A stretch of DNA of 64,000 nucleotides from Rhizobium sp. G21 (GCF_014158035.1 NZ_JACFXW010000001.1:3636001-3700000), one strand, 5' to 3'; shown: positions 27,536 to 36,791, counted from the stretch's first letter. Notes: generated by a model from the sequence alone, not told the origin. Made by a program: numbers and translations.

Positions 27536-27589
27536 CGTTGAAGGACTTGAGTTTTTGCAAATCACTCGCATTCGCGGAAGGGGACGGCG

Positions 27590-28489
27590 ATGGAAAAAAG
27601 CGACATGACTGTCCGGAGGCTGGCCTTCTGGGGCATTCCGCTGTCCTTCGGGGTGATGGGGCTGAAGCTGCTGGCGTGGTGGGTGACGGGTTCGGTGGCG
27701 CTTTTGTCCGACGGGCTGGAATCGACGGTCAACGTCATCGCGGCGTTCCTGGCTTATTTCGTCATTCGATATGCGCAGAAGCCGGCTGACGACGACCATC
27801 CCTATGGGCATCACAAGGCGGAATATCTCTCGGCCGTGCTCGAGGGCGTCCTCATCGTGGTGGCCGCACTGCTGATCATCCGCGAGGCGATCCCGGCGCT
27901 CTTTGCGCCCACGGTGCTCGAGGCTCCTTTTCTCGGTCTCGCGATCAACGCCGTCGCCGCCATCATCAATGCGGCATGGGCCACGGTGTTGATACGGGTT
28001 GGCAAGAGTCATCGTTCGCCGGCCCTTTCTGCAGATGGCCAGCACATCATGTCCGACGTGGTGACGTCGTGCGGCGTGCTGGTGGGGTTGATTCTGGTGC
28101 TGTTCACCGGCTATGCGATCCTCGATCCTGCGCTTGCCGTGATCGTCGCGCTCAACATCATCTGGCAGGGCTGGAAGGTCATTTCGCATTCGGTGGCGGG
28201 GTTGATGGATGTCGCGGTTTCCAGCGAGGAGGCCGATGCGATCAAGCTGGCGATCAAGGACAATTCGCAGGGTTCGCTCGGCGTGCACTATCTGCGCTCT
28301 CGCCGCGCCGGGGCGGCCACGTTCGTCGCCTTCGATCTCGTCGTTCCCTCGTCGATGTCGGTGGGCGACGCGCATCTGATCTGCGACCGGCTCGAAATGG
28401 CGGTCCACAAAGCATTGCCCGGCGCGAGAGTGACCATCCATGTCGAGCCGGAAAACGAAATGGCGCATGGCGCCGGCGTAGAAATCTGA
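27590..28489 (+). CDS. cation diffusion facilitator family transporter
   Basis: The 299-residue protein has about six membrane helices. Metal-site residues are visible in LLSDGLESTVN (TM2) and HIMSDVVTS (TM5), and DDHPYGHHKAEY is the conserved CDF loop. The C-terminal cytoplasmic domain includes ALPGARVTIHVEPE. Such proteins export Zn, Fe or Mn using proton antiport. The Ser-Asp...His-x3-Asp arrangement does not fix the metal. GAAGGGGA precedes the ATG. It lies 13 bp upstream of queF and is likely co-transcribed. Confidence 0.93.
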   Translation: MEKSDMTVRRLAFWGIPLSFGVMGLKLLAWWVTGSVALLSDGLESTVNVIAAFLAYFVIRYAQKPADDDHPYGHHKAEYLSAVLEGVLIVVAALLIIREAIPALFAPTVLEAPFLGLAINAVAAIINAAWATVLIRVGKSHRSPALSADGQHIMSDVVTSCGVLVGLILVLFTGYAILDPALAVIVALNIIWQGWKVISHSVAGLMDVAVSSEEADAIKLAIKDNSQGSLGVHYLRSRRAGAATFVAFDLVVPSSMSVGDAHLICDRLEMAVHKALPGARVTIHVEPENEMAHGAGVEI

Positions 28490-28502
28490 AGGAGACCACT
28501 GA

Positions 28503-28967
28503 ATGAGCAAAACCGATGTTTCCGGCCTGACGCAACTCGGCCAGGCCGTCGAGACCCCGGCCAGTCCGGAGGCCGCCGTGTTGGAGCGCGTTCCCTCGGG
28601 CAATCGCGACGCCAATTACGTCGTGCGCTTCACCGCGCCGGAATTCACGTCGCTCTGCCCGATGACCGGGCAACCCGATTTCGCCCATATCGTCATCGAC
28701 TACATCCCCGGCGAGTGGCTGGTGGAATCGAAATCGCTGAAGCTGTTTCTTACCTCGTTCCGCAATCACGGCGCCTTTCACGAGGATTGCTCCATCTATA
28801 TCGCCAAGCGGCTCGTCGACCTTCTCGATCCGAAATGGCTGCGCATCGGCGCCTACTGGTATCCGCGCGGCGGCATTCCGATCGATGTGTTCTGGCAGAC
28901 CGGCGCGCCGCCCGAAGGCGTCTGGCTGCCGGATCAGGGTGTCGCGCCCTATCGCGGCCGCGGCTGA
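28503..28967 (+). CDS. queF: NADPH-dependent 7-cyano-7-deazaguanine reductase
   Basis: QueF reduces preQ0 to preQ1 in queuosine synthesis. This is the short unimodular form (154 aa). The catalytic Cys lies in [13 protein letters not shown], and the substrate-binding motif is [29 protein letters not shown] precedes the ATG. It follows the CDF transporter by 13 bp. Other queuosine genes are not in the window. Confidence 0.96.
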   Translation: MSKTDVSGLTQLGQAVETPASPEAAVLERVPSGNRDANYVVRFTAPEFTSLCPMTGQPDFAHIVIDYIPGEWLVESKSLKLFLTSFRNHGAFHEDCSIYIAKRLVDLLDPKWLRIGAYWYPRGGIPIDVFWQTGAPPEGVWLPDQGVAPYRGRG

Positions 28968-28985
28968 CGCCGGTTGTGCATCGAT

Positions 28986-29013
28986 CAGGACCGGCTTTTG
29001 CCGGCCCTGACAG
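28986..29013. terminator. hairpin between convergent queF and DUF2076 genes
   Basis: CAGG-A-CCGGC (28986-28995) pairs with GCCGG-C-CCTG (29000-29009) around a TTTT loop, with one internal mismatch. Position suits a bidirectional terminator. The T tail on the plus strand (ACAGTTTT) is weak. Confidence 0.5.
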
Positions 29014-29023
29014 TTTTGCGGGA

Positions 29024-29791
29024 TCAGGCGTAGCTGTCGTTGTCGTCGTCCGGATCGAGCCAATCGCCGTCGTCGAACTGGTCATCGGCCTGCTGCAGGT
29101 CGTTGTTGTCATCGCCGGCATTGCCGCTATCGCCGTTCAGGAAATAGTTGTTGACCACGGTTTCCTCGACCGGCGCGTTGCCGGATCCAAACAGTCCGGC
29201 GCCATTGCCGAAACTCGAGCCGAACAGGCCGTTCGAGCCGCTGACATGCGGCGAAATGAGATCGCGGACAGCATCCGCTGCGAGCACGCCGCCGGCCACG
29301 CCGGCCGCTGTGGTGAGCGCGCCGCGCAAGAAGCCGCCGCTGGCAGAGGCCTGGGCCTGACCCCAGGGGCCGGCGGGCGCAGCGTCGCGTCCCCATGGGC
29401 TCGGGGCCGCGGGCGCAGAGACTGGCTGCCGGTTCGAACGGGCGAAATCGTCATAAAGCTGGCCCGAACGCGCGGCTTGGCACGGTTGCTGGCCCGCGCC
29501 GAACAGGCCGGAAAGGCCGCCGAGGAAGCCGCCCGGGATTTGCGTTGCGGAGGCGGGTCTCTGGCGTTCGAGTTCCGCGATCTGATCCTGCAGGTCCTGG
29601 ATGCGGCTCGTCAGCGCTGTGAGCGCCTGATCCTGAACGATCACCGCCTGCGCCAGCAAATAGGCCGCATGCGGCTGTTCTCTCAGGCTGCGCTGGATCA
29701 GGTCTTCGGCGTCGGGATCTCGCGGCGTCGACGCCGCGCCGCGTGTGCGGTCGAACAGATCGCTCAACAAGCTTCGTTCTTCCGGTGACAT
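29024..29791 (-). CDS. DUF2076 domain-containing protein
   Basis: The ATG at 29791 follows GGAGAC and gives 255 aa. The helical N-terminus (SPEERSLLSDLFDRTRG, then coiled coil about 55-80) is the DUF2076 pattern. A Gly/Pro/Ala-rich middle, a short hydrophobic stretch (GALTTAAGVAGGVLAADAV) and a very acidic Asp/Asn-rich tail follow. Proteins of this type occur next to periplasmic ligand-binding proteins, but their function is unknown. The gene stands alone on the minus strand. Confidence 0.85.
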   Translation of the reverse strand: MSPEERSLLSDLFDRTRGAASTPRDPDAEDLIQRSLREQPHAAYLLAQAVIVQDQALTALTSRIQDLQDQIAELERQRPASATQIPGGFLGGLSGLFGAGQQPCQAARSGQLYDDFARSNRQPVSAPAAPSPWGRDAAPAGPWGQAQASASGGFLRGALTTAAGVAGGVLAADAVRDLISPHVSGSNGLFGSSFGNGAGLFGSGNAPVEETVVNNYFLNGDSGNAGDDNNDLQQADDQFDDGDWLDPDDDNDSYA

Positions 29792-29878
29792 GATCGTCTC
29801 CTTCCGGTTCATGGGCCAACCATGAGGTAGGATCGGAAAAAGGCCGAAAGATGCGAGATCGGATTAAATCCTCGTAAC

Positions 29879-29900
29879 AAAAAACGGGCCCGAAGGCCCG
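29879..29900 (-). terminator. terminator of hupE/ureJ-like gene
   Basis: On the minus strand CGGGCC-TTCG-GGCCCG, a stable UUCG tetraloop hairpin, is followed by six T residues, 28 bp past the gene stop. Confidence 0.9.
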
Positions 29901-29928
29901 CCTGGAAAACGACTATGGTTGCGATCGT

Positions 29929-30513
29929 TCAGCCGAACATCAGCGCCGCTCCGCCGACCGCTGTCAGCGCGCCGAGAAGGCGGCCGATGACGGCGCTGCG
30001 GCTCGAAGCCCAGACGCCGAGACCGAGGCCGATGGCGTGCAGCATCGCCGTCGCGGCGACGAAACCGAGGCCGAAGATCAGCGCATCGGCGCCGCCCAGT
30101 TCTGCGCCATGCGCGTAGCCGTGAAACAGCGCGAAAGCGCCGACGACGACCATGCCCAGCATGGTCGGCAGTTTCACGGCGAGCGCCACCAAAAGACCCA
30201 GGCCGACGACGGAGGCGAGGATCGCCGGTTCGACGAAGGGCAGGGACGCGCCGGTCAGCGCAAGAACGAAGCCGACAGCCATCACCATGACGAAGCTTGC
30301 GGGAACCGCAAAGCGCGCCTTGCCGCCGAGCTGCGCCGCCCAAAGGCCCACCGCGATCATCGCCAGCATATGGTCCGTCCCGGAAAAGGGATGCAGGAGC
30401 CCGCTCGCCATCGCGCCATGTGCGAGCGGATCGACATGGGCGAATGCCGGCGCTGTCGTGAGTGCGAGGAGGGGCGCAGCTGACAAGGCGGCGGCGGAGA
30501 TTCGTTTCGACAT
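29929..30513 (-). CDS. HupE/UreJ family metal permease
   Basis: This 194-residue protein has a signal-like start ending at AFA-HVD, the conserved HPFSGTDHMLAMIAVGLWA (His and Asp ligands), and a second His motif, FALFHGYAHG, within about six membrane helices. HupE/UreJ proteins take up nickel, or cobalt in some lineages, for hydrogenase or urease. Neither enzyme lies in the window, so the metal is not determined. It has its own terminator. Confidence 0.92.
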   Translation of the reverse strand: MSKRISAAALSAAPLLALTTAPAFAHVDPLAHGAMASGLLHPFSGTDHMLAMIAVGLWAAQLGGKARFAVPASFVMVMAVGFVLALTGASLPFVEPAILASVVGLGLLVALAVKLPTMLGMVVVGAFALFHGYAHGAELGGADALIFGLGFVAATAMLHAIGLGLGVWASSRSAVIGRLLGALTAVGGAALMFG

Positions 30514-30804
30514 GGAAGGACCCTCGGTTTCTGACGTGTTCTCGCGCCGTTACAGGCGGCGTTCAGGCAAAGACTAGTCCCGCCATCGTAACCCTGTCCA
30601 TACGGCGTTTGCCGCAGATGGCCTTTCGCTGCCGTTTTTTTGTTCCTTGAGCGGCGATGCCCGTTTTCGCGGCGCCGGTGGAGCTGCTTCCCCGGGCTTT
30701 ACCGGCAATTCACCCGTTTCGCGTAATCCGCATTTGTTGCATTGTCTTTCCATGTGAGTCGCCCTATCTCAGGGCTCGGAAAGCTTCGAAATCTGGAGAA
30801 TTGG

Positions 30805-31392
30805 ATGAACGACGAAGACGACGACAAGGAAAAGAAGGTCGAGGCGCCGATGGGCAAGGACATCGAGTCCAATCTCTTCAAGTCGCGATCCATCTTCATC
30901 TATGGCGGTATCACCCAGGAGCTGGCCCACAAGGTCTGCGCCCAGCTGGTGGCGCTCGCCGCGGCCGGCGACGACGATATCCGCATCTTCGTCAATTCGC
31001 CGGGCGGTCATGTTGAATCGGGCGATTCGATCCATGACATGATCAAGTTCATCAAGCCGAAGGTCTGGATCATCGGTACGGGCTGGGTCGCATCGGCCGG
31101 CGCGCTGATCTTCGTCAGCGTTCCCAAGGAACGCCGCCTCTGCCTGACCAACACCCGCTTCCTGCTGCACCAACCCTCGGGCGGCACGCGCGGCATGGCG
31201 TCCGACATCGAGATCCAGGCGCGCGAGATCATTCGCATGAACGAGCGTCTGAACCGTATTTTCGCGGCGGCCACCGGCCAGTCGGTGGAAAAGATCGCCA
31301 AGGACACCGACCGTGATTATTGGCTCTCCGCCGAGGAAGCCAAGGACTACGGCCTGGTCTCGCGCATTATTTCGTCGCAGGCCGACATCTGA
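30805..31392 (+). CDS. ClpP-type ATP-dependent protease subunit (accessory paralogue)
   Basis: With the ATG at 30805 (GGAGAA 6 bp upstream) the protein is 195 aa. The catalytic triad is present: Ser97 in WVASAGAL, His122 in LLHQPSGG, Asp171 in DTDRD. The Ser motif differs from the usual GQAASMGA. ClpX does not follow, so this is one of the extra ClpP paralogues common in Hyphomicrobiales rather than the housekeeping clpP. It is monocistronic with a strong terminator. The acidic/lysine-rich N-terminus lacks a typical propeptide. Confidence 0.92.
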   Translation: MNDEDDDKEKKVEAPMGKDIESNLFKSRSIFIYGGITQELAHKVCAQLVALAAAGDDDIRIFVNSPGGHVESGDSIHDMIKFIKPKVWIIGTGWVASAGALIFVSVPKERRLCLTNTRFLLHQPSGGTRGMASDIEIQAREIIRMNERLNRIFAAATGQSVEKIAKDTDRDYWLSAEEAKDYGLVSRIISSQADI

Positions 31393-31410
31393 GCGCAGGC
31401 TGTCATTTGG

Positions 31411-31444
31411 AGCCCCCGTCGCTGCTCGCGTCGGGGGCTTTTTT
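31411..31444 (+). terminator. rho-independent terminator of the clpP-like gene
   Basis: AGCCCCCG (31411-31418) pairs with CGGGGGCT (31432-31439), followed by T residues to 31444, 18 bp after the stop. Confidence 0.93.
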
Positions 31445-31539
31445 GTTCGCGCCGCGCCATGCTTATGCTGCATTGCGCTTGTAAGCGTTCTCAAATCCCC
31501 ATAACGTCCGCCACGAATGATCATGCTGGAGAAGAAGTT

Positions 31540-32445
31540 ATGTCCGTTTCGGTTCTTGGGCGCGCCGCGCCGCGCTTCGGGGCTTGCGTCCACGCCGTGA
31601 TCCGCGCCGTCGCCGGGACCGTCATTGCGGCGACCCTCGTCGCAGCGGCGACGGGACTGGCGACAGCGGGGGAAACCGTGGTCAATCTGGACGGCGGCAT
31701 CGTCGCGACCCTCAATATGCCCGATCACACCGCTCCTGTGCCGGCGGTGCTGATGCTGCATGGTTTCGGCAGCTCGCGCGACGAGGTCGGCGGCATGTAC
31801 AAACGCGCGGCCACTGCGCTGGCGATGAAAGGCATCGCCTCGCTCCGCGTCGATTTTCTCGGCTTCGGAGACAGCGCCGGCGATAGCGGCGACATCACCG
31901 TCAATAGCCAACTCGATCAGGCCAAGGCGGCCCTGGCGTTTCTGAACGCGAACAACGAGGTCGATTCCAAGCGGCTGGGCGTGCTCGGCTTCAGTCTCGG
32001 CGGCGGCGTCGGCACGCTTTTGGCGTCGGATCGTCCGTCCGAGGTCAAGTCGCTCGTCACCTGGTCGTCGGTCGGCGATTTCGAGCAGGATTTCCGCACG
32101 GTGCTCGGCGACAAGGCCTTCGATCGCGCCAAGGAAGACGGCATCGTCGGCCTCGATCTCGGCTTCCGCACCATCGCGCTCAAGCAGGCCTTCTTCGACA
32201 GCCTTTCCAAGCGCAAGATCGACGACGCCATCGCCAATTTCCCCGGCGCCTATCTCACCATCACCGGGTCGAAGGATTTCTCGGCGGCCTATTCCGAGCG
32301 TTTCGTCGGCCTGGCCAAGAATGCGGCTAAAGAAGTGATGATGATTCCGGAAGGCGACCATATCTTCAAGGTGCTGGAGCAGGATCAATCTATGGCGCAA
32401 AGCGTGATTGACAAGACGGCGGATTGGTTCTCAAAGACCCTCTGA
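31540..32445 (+). CDS. alpha/beta hydrolase, exported
   Basis: The 301-residue protein has a signal peptide (through LATAGETV) and a serine hydrolase core. Visible are oxyanion HGFGSSRDE, nucleophile elbow LGFSLGGG, acid in TGSKDFS and His in PEGDHIF. It resembles dienelactone-hydrolase or acyl-peptidase-like esterases of the periplasm. GGAGAAGAAG precedes the ATG at 31540. It lies 31 bp before benE, so an operon is possible. The substrate is unknown. Confidence 0.9.
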   Translation: MSVSVLGRAAPRFGACVHAVIRAVAGTVIAATLVAAATGLATAGETVVNLDGGIVATLNMPDHTAPVPAVLMLHGFGSSRDEVGGMYKRAATALAMKGIASLRVDFLGFGDSAGDSGDITVNSQLDQAKAALAFLNANNEVDSKRLGVLGFSLGGGVGTLLASDRPSEVKSLVTWSSVGDFEQDFRTVLGDKAFDRAKEDGIVGLDLGFRTIALKQAFFDSLSKRKIDDAIANFPGAYLTITGSKDFSAAYSERFVGLAKNAAKEVMMIPEGDHIFKVLEQDQSMAQSVIDKTADWFSKTL

Positions 32446-32476
32446 CGTCTTCCTCTCCCGCTTTTCCGGATCACGC

Positions 32477-33661
32477 ATGTTCAAGGATTTTTCTCCGCAG
32501 AGCCTCGTCATGGGGCTGCTGGTCGCATTCGTCGGCTTCGCCAGTTCCTTCGCGGTCGTCGTTCACGGCGCCGTCGTCGCAGGCGCGACGGAGGCGCAGG
32601 CGACCTCAGGCCTGATGGCCTTGTCCATCGCCATGGGCCTGTGCGGGATTATCCTCAGCGCATGGAAGCGCATGCCGATTTCGGTGGCCTGGTCGACGCC
32701 CGGCGCCGCCTTCCTCGCCACGCTCACCGGCATCGAGGGCGGCTTTCCGGTGGCCGTCGGCGCTTTCATCCTTTCGAGCCTGCTGATCGTCGTCGCGGGT
32801 CTCTTCAGACCGCTCGGCCGTCTCGTTGCCTCCATTCCGCCGGCGCTCGCGAGCGCCATGCTTGCCGGCGTACTGGTGACGCTGTGCTTCGCGCCGATCA
32901 AGGCGATCGGCTTCGACCCGTGGCTCGGCGCCCCCTTGGTGATCGCCTTTTTCGTCGGCGGCGTGATCAATCGACTCCTGGCTGTGCCGGCGGCGCTCGT
33001 CGCCTTCGCGGCGGTGGTGGGTTTCGGCGTCGAAATACCGGACGGCGCCTTCGCCGGCGTCGGAGAGGCGCTCTGGCCGAGGCCCGAATGGGTGACGCCT
33101 CAGTTCACCCTGGCGGGCCTGGTTTCGATCGCGCTGCCGCTGTTCATCATCACCATGGCGTCCCAGAATATTCCCGGCATCACCGTGCTCAAGGTCAACG
33201 GCTATGAGCCGCCGCCGGGGCCGCTCTTCACCATGACCGGCGTGTTCTCACTGCTGGCCGCGCCCTTCGGCGGCGTCGCGGTCAATCTCGCGGCGATCAC
33301 CGCGGCGATGTGCGCGGGGCCGGACGCCCATCCGGATCCGAAGCGACGCTATTGGGCCGGCATCGTTGCGGGCGTCTTCTATGTCATTCTCGGACTAACC
33401 GCCGGCGGGGTCACCGCTTTCGTGGCGCTGGCGCCGAAAATCCTGATCGAGGCGGTGGCGGGGCTCGCGCTGCTCGCGGCCTTTTCCGGCTCGGCGGTAT
33501 CCGCCTTCAAGGATGCCGAAACGCGCGAGGCCGCCGCGGTGACCTTCGTCACCACGGCGTCCGGCGTATCCTTCGCCGGGGTGTCCGGCGCTTTCTGGGG
33601 ATTGCTGGCGGGCGGCGCCGTCATGGCGCTCGGCCGTCTGTCGCGACGCCGGCGCGGCTGA
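32477..33661 (+). CDS. benE: benzoate/H+ symporter family protein (BenE)
   Basis: The 394-residue protein has about twelve membrane helices, and its motifs ISVAWSTPGAAFLA, MASQNIPGITVLKVNGYEPPPGP and GGVAVNLAAITAAMCAG are diagnostic of BenE. Family members import benzoate, but no aromatic catabolic gene is nearby, so the substrate in this strain is open. The start is ATG at 32477. It probably shares a transcript with the hydrolase upstream. Confidence 0.93.
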   Translation: MFKDFSPQSLVMGLLVAFVGFASSFAVVVHGAVVAGATEAQATSGLMALSIAMGLCGIILSAWKRMPISVAWSTPGAAFLATLTGIEGGFPVAVGAFILSSLLIVVAGLFRPLGRLVASIPPALASAMLAGVLVTLCFAPIKAIGFDPWLGAPLVIAFFVGGVINRLLAVPAALVAFAAVVGFGVEIPDGAFAGVGEALWPRPEWVTPQFTLAGLVSIALPLFIITMASQNIPGITVLKVNGYEPPPGPLFTMTGVFSLLAAPFGGVAVNLAAITAAMCAGPDAHPDPKRRYWAGIVAGVFYVILGLTAGGVTAFVALAPKILIEAVAGLALLAAFSGSAVSAFKDAETREAAAVTFVTTASGVSFAGVSGAFWGLLAGGAVMALGRLSRRRRG

Positions 33662-33678
33662 CGCCCGCCTTCGGTCGA

Positions 33679-34152
33679 TCAGATGAAATCGAAATCCGAG
33701 GCCTTGAGGTCTGACAATCGCGTGTCGTCGAAACGCAGTTCGTGACGGCCGAAATCGAACACCAGGTCTTCGCCTTCATCGGTGGTGCGGGCCAGAGCCT
33801 TCAGCTCGCTGAAACTGTCAACGCCGAGATCGCTGTCGATCCGCACGGTGTCGTTCGAAGCGAAGTCTTCGATCTCGGTGACGCCCTGGCGGAAGATGAA
33901 CACATCGGCGCCCGCGCCGCCTTCCAGATCGTTGTTGCCGGCGCCGCCGTCGAGAATGTCGTTGCCGGATCCGCCTTCCAGGTCGTCATTGCCGGCTCCG
34001 CCATAGAGCTTGTCATTGCCGGCCCCGCCTTCGAGATCGTCATGACCGGCGAAGCCGTACAGGATATCGTTGCCGCCGCGGCCGAAAATGTCATCGCTGT
34101 TGGCGGTGCCTTCGAGGCGGTTGTTGCGGTCGTTTCCAGTGATGCGCGCCAT
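33679..34152 (-). CDS. small RTX-type calcium-binding protein
   Basis: This 157-residue protein carries about seven tandem nonapeptides of the GGxGxDxLx type (residues 24-88), which fold into a calcium-loaded beta roll. The C-terminal region (residues 89-157, VFIFRQGVTEIEDF, LRFDDTRLSDLKASDFDFI) resembles the C-terminal cap and secretion signal of type I-secreted proteins. No enzymatic domain is present and no HlyB/HlyD-type exporter is adjacent. It may be a stand-alone calcium sponge or adhesin fragment. Confidence 0.88.
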   Translation of the reverse strand: MARITGNDRNNRLEGTANSDDIFGRGGNDILYGFAGHDDLEGGAGNDKLYGGAGNDDLEGGSGNDILDGGAGNNDLEGGAGADVFIFRQGVTEIEDFASNDTVRIDSDLGVDSFSELKALARTTDEGEDLVFDFGRHELRFDDTRLSDLKASDFDFI

Positions 34153-34265
34153 GTCGCGTCTCCTTGTTTCGTTGAATGACGATCCGCTTCTCGCACAGGC
34201 CGACTTTTGCTTCGCTGACAGCGGCTGTCAGTGAATTGTAAGTTTCGTCATGATAGAGCCTCTCC

Positions 34266-34610
34266 ATGACACGCTCCCGCGCCCAGATCCTGCTCGCATC
34301 GTCAACCATCGCGCTTGCGATGGGGGCGACGACCTATGCCGCCAGTCCCGAAGCGCCCGTCACAGCGCCGGAAACCCAGCTTCAGCACGACGACGCTCGC
34401 CGTGCGCTGCAATCGGGTCTCGTGCGTCCGCTCGAGGACATTCTCGCCGAAATGCGCAAGAGCTTTCCGGGCGAAGTCATCGAGATCGAATTCGAGCAGG
34501 AAGACGGTCGCTATATCTATGAGATCGAGATGATCCGCCCCGACGGTCGCGTGATCGAAGTCAAGATGGACGCCAAGACCATGGCCGTCATCGAGGTGGA
34601 AGACGACTGA
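34266..34610 (+). CDS. PepSY-domain periplasmic protein, two-component system accessory
   Basis: The 114-residue protein has a signal peptide (through TTYAA) and a single PepSY domain at the C-terminus (EVIEIEFEQEDGRYIYEIEMI, VIEVKMDAKTM). Its TGA overlaps the ATG of the response regulator (TGATG at 34608-34612), so it is translationally coupled to the two-component genes. By analogy with FeuN, which restrains FeuQ in Sinorhizobium, it may be a periplasmic brake on the kinase. That is inference from arrangement. Confidence 0.85.
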   Translation: MTRSRAQILLASSTIALAMGATTYAASPEAPVTAPETQLQHDDARRALQSGLVRPLEDILAEMRKSFPGEVIEIEFEQEDGRYIYEIEMIRPDGRVIEVKMDAKTMAVIEVEDD

Positions 34611-35272
34611 TGCGGCTGTTGCTGGTCGAGGACGATCGCAAGATCGGCGCGGATATCGCCTCGGCGCTGACCCAGGCCGGTTACGCCGTGGAGATCTGCG
34701 CCGACGGCGAGGAGGCATGGTTCCTCGGTGACACCGAGGATTACGATCTGGTGATCCTCGACATCGGCCTGCCCAAGCTCGACGGGCTGACCATCATCAA
34801 GCGCTGGCGTCAGAACGACCGGCACATGCCGGTGCTGATGCTGACGGCGCGGGCGAGCTGGGCCGAACGCGTCGAAGGCATCGACGCGGGCGCCGACGAC
34901 TATCTGCCCAAGCCCTTCCAGTTCGAGGAATTGGTCGCCCGCGTCCGCGCCCTGATCCGCCGCTCCGTCGGCATCGGCGCCGCCGTCCTGTCGATCGGAC
35001 CTCTCAGCATCGATCCGCGCAGCATGCGCGTCAGCCTCCACGGCGCGCCGCTGGCGCTGACGCCGCTCGAATACCGGTTGATCAGCTATCTCGGCCATCA
35101 CCGCGGCCGCGTCGTGCCGCCGTCGGAGCTGCAGAGCCATCTTTATGGCGACGACTTTTCGCGCGACGCCAATGCGCTCGAAGTGCTGATCACCCGTCTC
35201 CGCCGCAAGCTGGGCGCCGAGCTGATCGGCAACAGGCGCGGCTTCGGCTACTATCTCGGCGAAGAGCCATGA
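34610..35272 (+). CDS. OmpR/PhoB-family response regulator
   Basis: The regulator is 220 aa. The receiver domain has acidic pocket EDD (7-9), phospho-acceptor Asp in LVILDIGLPKLDG near 51, LTARAS and Lys in LPKPF. The winged helix lies at the C-terminus (LTPLEYRLISYLGHHRG, ALEVLITRLRRKL). It overlaps the kinase gene by ATGA (35269-35272). A PepSY-RR-HK order recalls FeuN-FeuP-FeuQ of rhizobia. Target genes are not visible. Confidence 0.94.
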   Translation: MRLLLVEDDRKIGADIASALTQAGYAVEICADGEEAWFLGDTEDYDLVILDIGLPKLDGLTIIKRWRQNDRHMPVLMLTARASWAERVEGIDAGADDYLPKPFQFEELVARVRALIRRSVGIGAAVLSIGPLSIDPRSMRVSLHGAPLALTPLEYRLISYLGHHRGRVVPPSELQSHLYGDDFSRDANALEVLITRLRRKLGAELIGNRRGFGYYLGEEP

Positions 35273-36613
35273 TCGCGGCCAAACGCGGCTCTCTTCGTCT
35301 GCGACTCGCCGTGGCGGGTTTGGCGCTGATCGCCATCGCCTGCGCCATGAGCTTCTTCGGCCTGTCCTATCTGTTCGAACGGCATGTCGAGCGGCGGGTG
35401 GCTGCGGAACTCGAACTGCATCTCGGCCAGATCATCGCCAAGCTCGATCGCGACGGCGAGGGGCGGTTGCGGCTTTTCGCCGATCCGGTCGATCCGCGTT
35501 TCACCAAGCCGCTTTCCGGCCTCTACTGGCAGATCGAGAGCAAGGATGAGGTGCTGCGCTCGCGCTCGCTCTGGGACGGCGCGCTTCAAACGCCGGCGCT
35601 GGAGCCGGGCTCCCCGTGCTGCGCGACGTGACCGGCCCCGGCGGGCGGCGATTGTTCATGGCCGCGCGCGAGATCGTCGGCGGCGAGCGTCTGGGGGCGA
35701 TCCGGTGCTCGTGGCCGTCGCCATGGATCGCGCCGATATCGAGGCGGCGACGGGTGAGTTTCGCTCCGATATGGCTCCGTTCGTCGCTCTTCTGGCCGCG
35801 TTGCTGCTGGCCGCCAACCTGATCCAGATCCAGCTCGGCCTGTTGCCGCTCTCGGCGGTTCAGCGTCGGGTGGCGGAGATCCGCGCAGGCCTGGCGCAAC
35901 GCATGGGCGCGGCATATCCTTCCGAGATCCAGCCCTTGACCGAGGAGGTGGACGAGCTGCTGGCCTCGAGAGAGGCGCAGCTCGCCAAGGCGCGCAGCCA
36001 GGCCGCCGATCTCGCCCATGGTCTCAAGACGCCGTTGCAGGCGCTGGCGGGCGATGTGGCGCGGCTGCGGGCTGAGGGACGGGCACAACTCGCCGACGAG
36101 ATCGACCTGTCGATCGCCGCCATGCGCCGCCATGTCGATCACCAACTCGCGCGCGCGAGACTCGCCGATCGCGGACAGGCGCGGCCGGTTTCGGTGCTCG
36201 GCGTCATCAACCGGGTCATCGCCGTTCTCGAACGCACGCCGCGCGGCCAGATCCTCGACTGGATCATCGACGTCCATGACCGGGACAAAGCGCGGATCGA
36301 GGCGGAAGATCTCGCCGAACTGCTCGGCAATCTCCTCGAAAACGCCACGCGCTACGCCAAGGATCGGATCGAGATCGCAGCGCGCCGCGAAGGCGGCCGG
36401 CTCGTGATCGACATCCGAGACAACGGACCCGGCATCCCGGCGGAACGCCTGGGTGATGTCGTCGATCGGGGCGGGCGGCTGGATACGTCGAGCGGCGGCG
36501 CGGGGCTCGGCCTCGCGATCGTCGGCGATATCGTCGCGGCCAACAAGGGCGAGATCGCCTTCGCCAATGCGGAGCCCGGTCTTCTGGTCACTGTCCGCCT
36601 GCCGGCCGGGTGA
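35269..36613 (+). pseudogene. sensor histidine kinase, frame interrupted twice (35616 and 35693)
   Basis: Two membrane segments (about 15-35 and the stretch at LAALLLAANLIQI) flank a periplasmic sensor domain. The cytoplasmic part has the H-box DLAHGLKTPLQAL, N-box NLLENATRYAKD, G1 DNGPGIPAER and G2 GAGLGLAIV, as in PhoQ-like kinases. The frame breaks at 35616 (one G missing after CCCC) and again in the GGGGG run at 35693-35697. Adding one G at each gives 448 aa. Two homopolymer lesions 80 bp apart point to sequence error. Confidence 0.82.
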
Positions 36614-36671
36614 ACGCAAATTTGGCCGAAGCGCACTTGCGTCGTCCCGATCGCGTGCTATAAACGCCGCC

Positions 36672-36791
36672 ATGATGAACGCAGCGACCAGAACCAGGAC
36701 CAGCGCGAACGGCATTTTTGCCGCGCGGTCCTGCGCGTCGCTCTCCTCTCTTCTTCTCCTTAAGCTTATCCGCGGTTGCCGGGTCCTTTGA
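36672..36791 (+). CDS. leuL: leucine leader peptide of leuA
   Basis: A 39-residue frame between the kinase gene and leuA contains SLSSLLLLKLIRG: four consecutive Leu codons with more on either side. This is the signature of a leucine attenuator. The downstream RNA can form alternatives: CCCGGC (36798-36803) can pair with GCCGGG at 36778-36783 or at 36805-36810, and an outer stem joins 36790-36797 with 36832-36839. No convincing T-rich terminator was found. Ribosome stalling at Leu codons is inferred to raise leuA expression. Confidence 0.75.
   Translation: MMNAATRTRTSANGIFAARSCASLSSLLLLKLIRGCRVL

Noticed and set aside
33780..34150. Apparent tandem repeats that could suggest a CRISPR or satellite
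   Set aside because: The periodicity is 27 bp and encodes RTX nonapeptides in frame. Units vary at the DNA level and there are no spacers.
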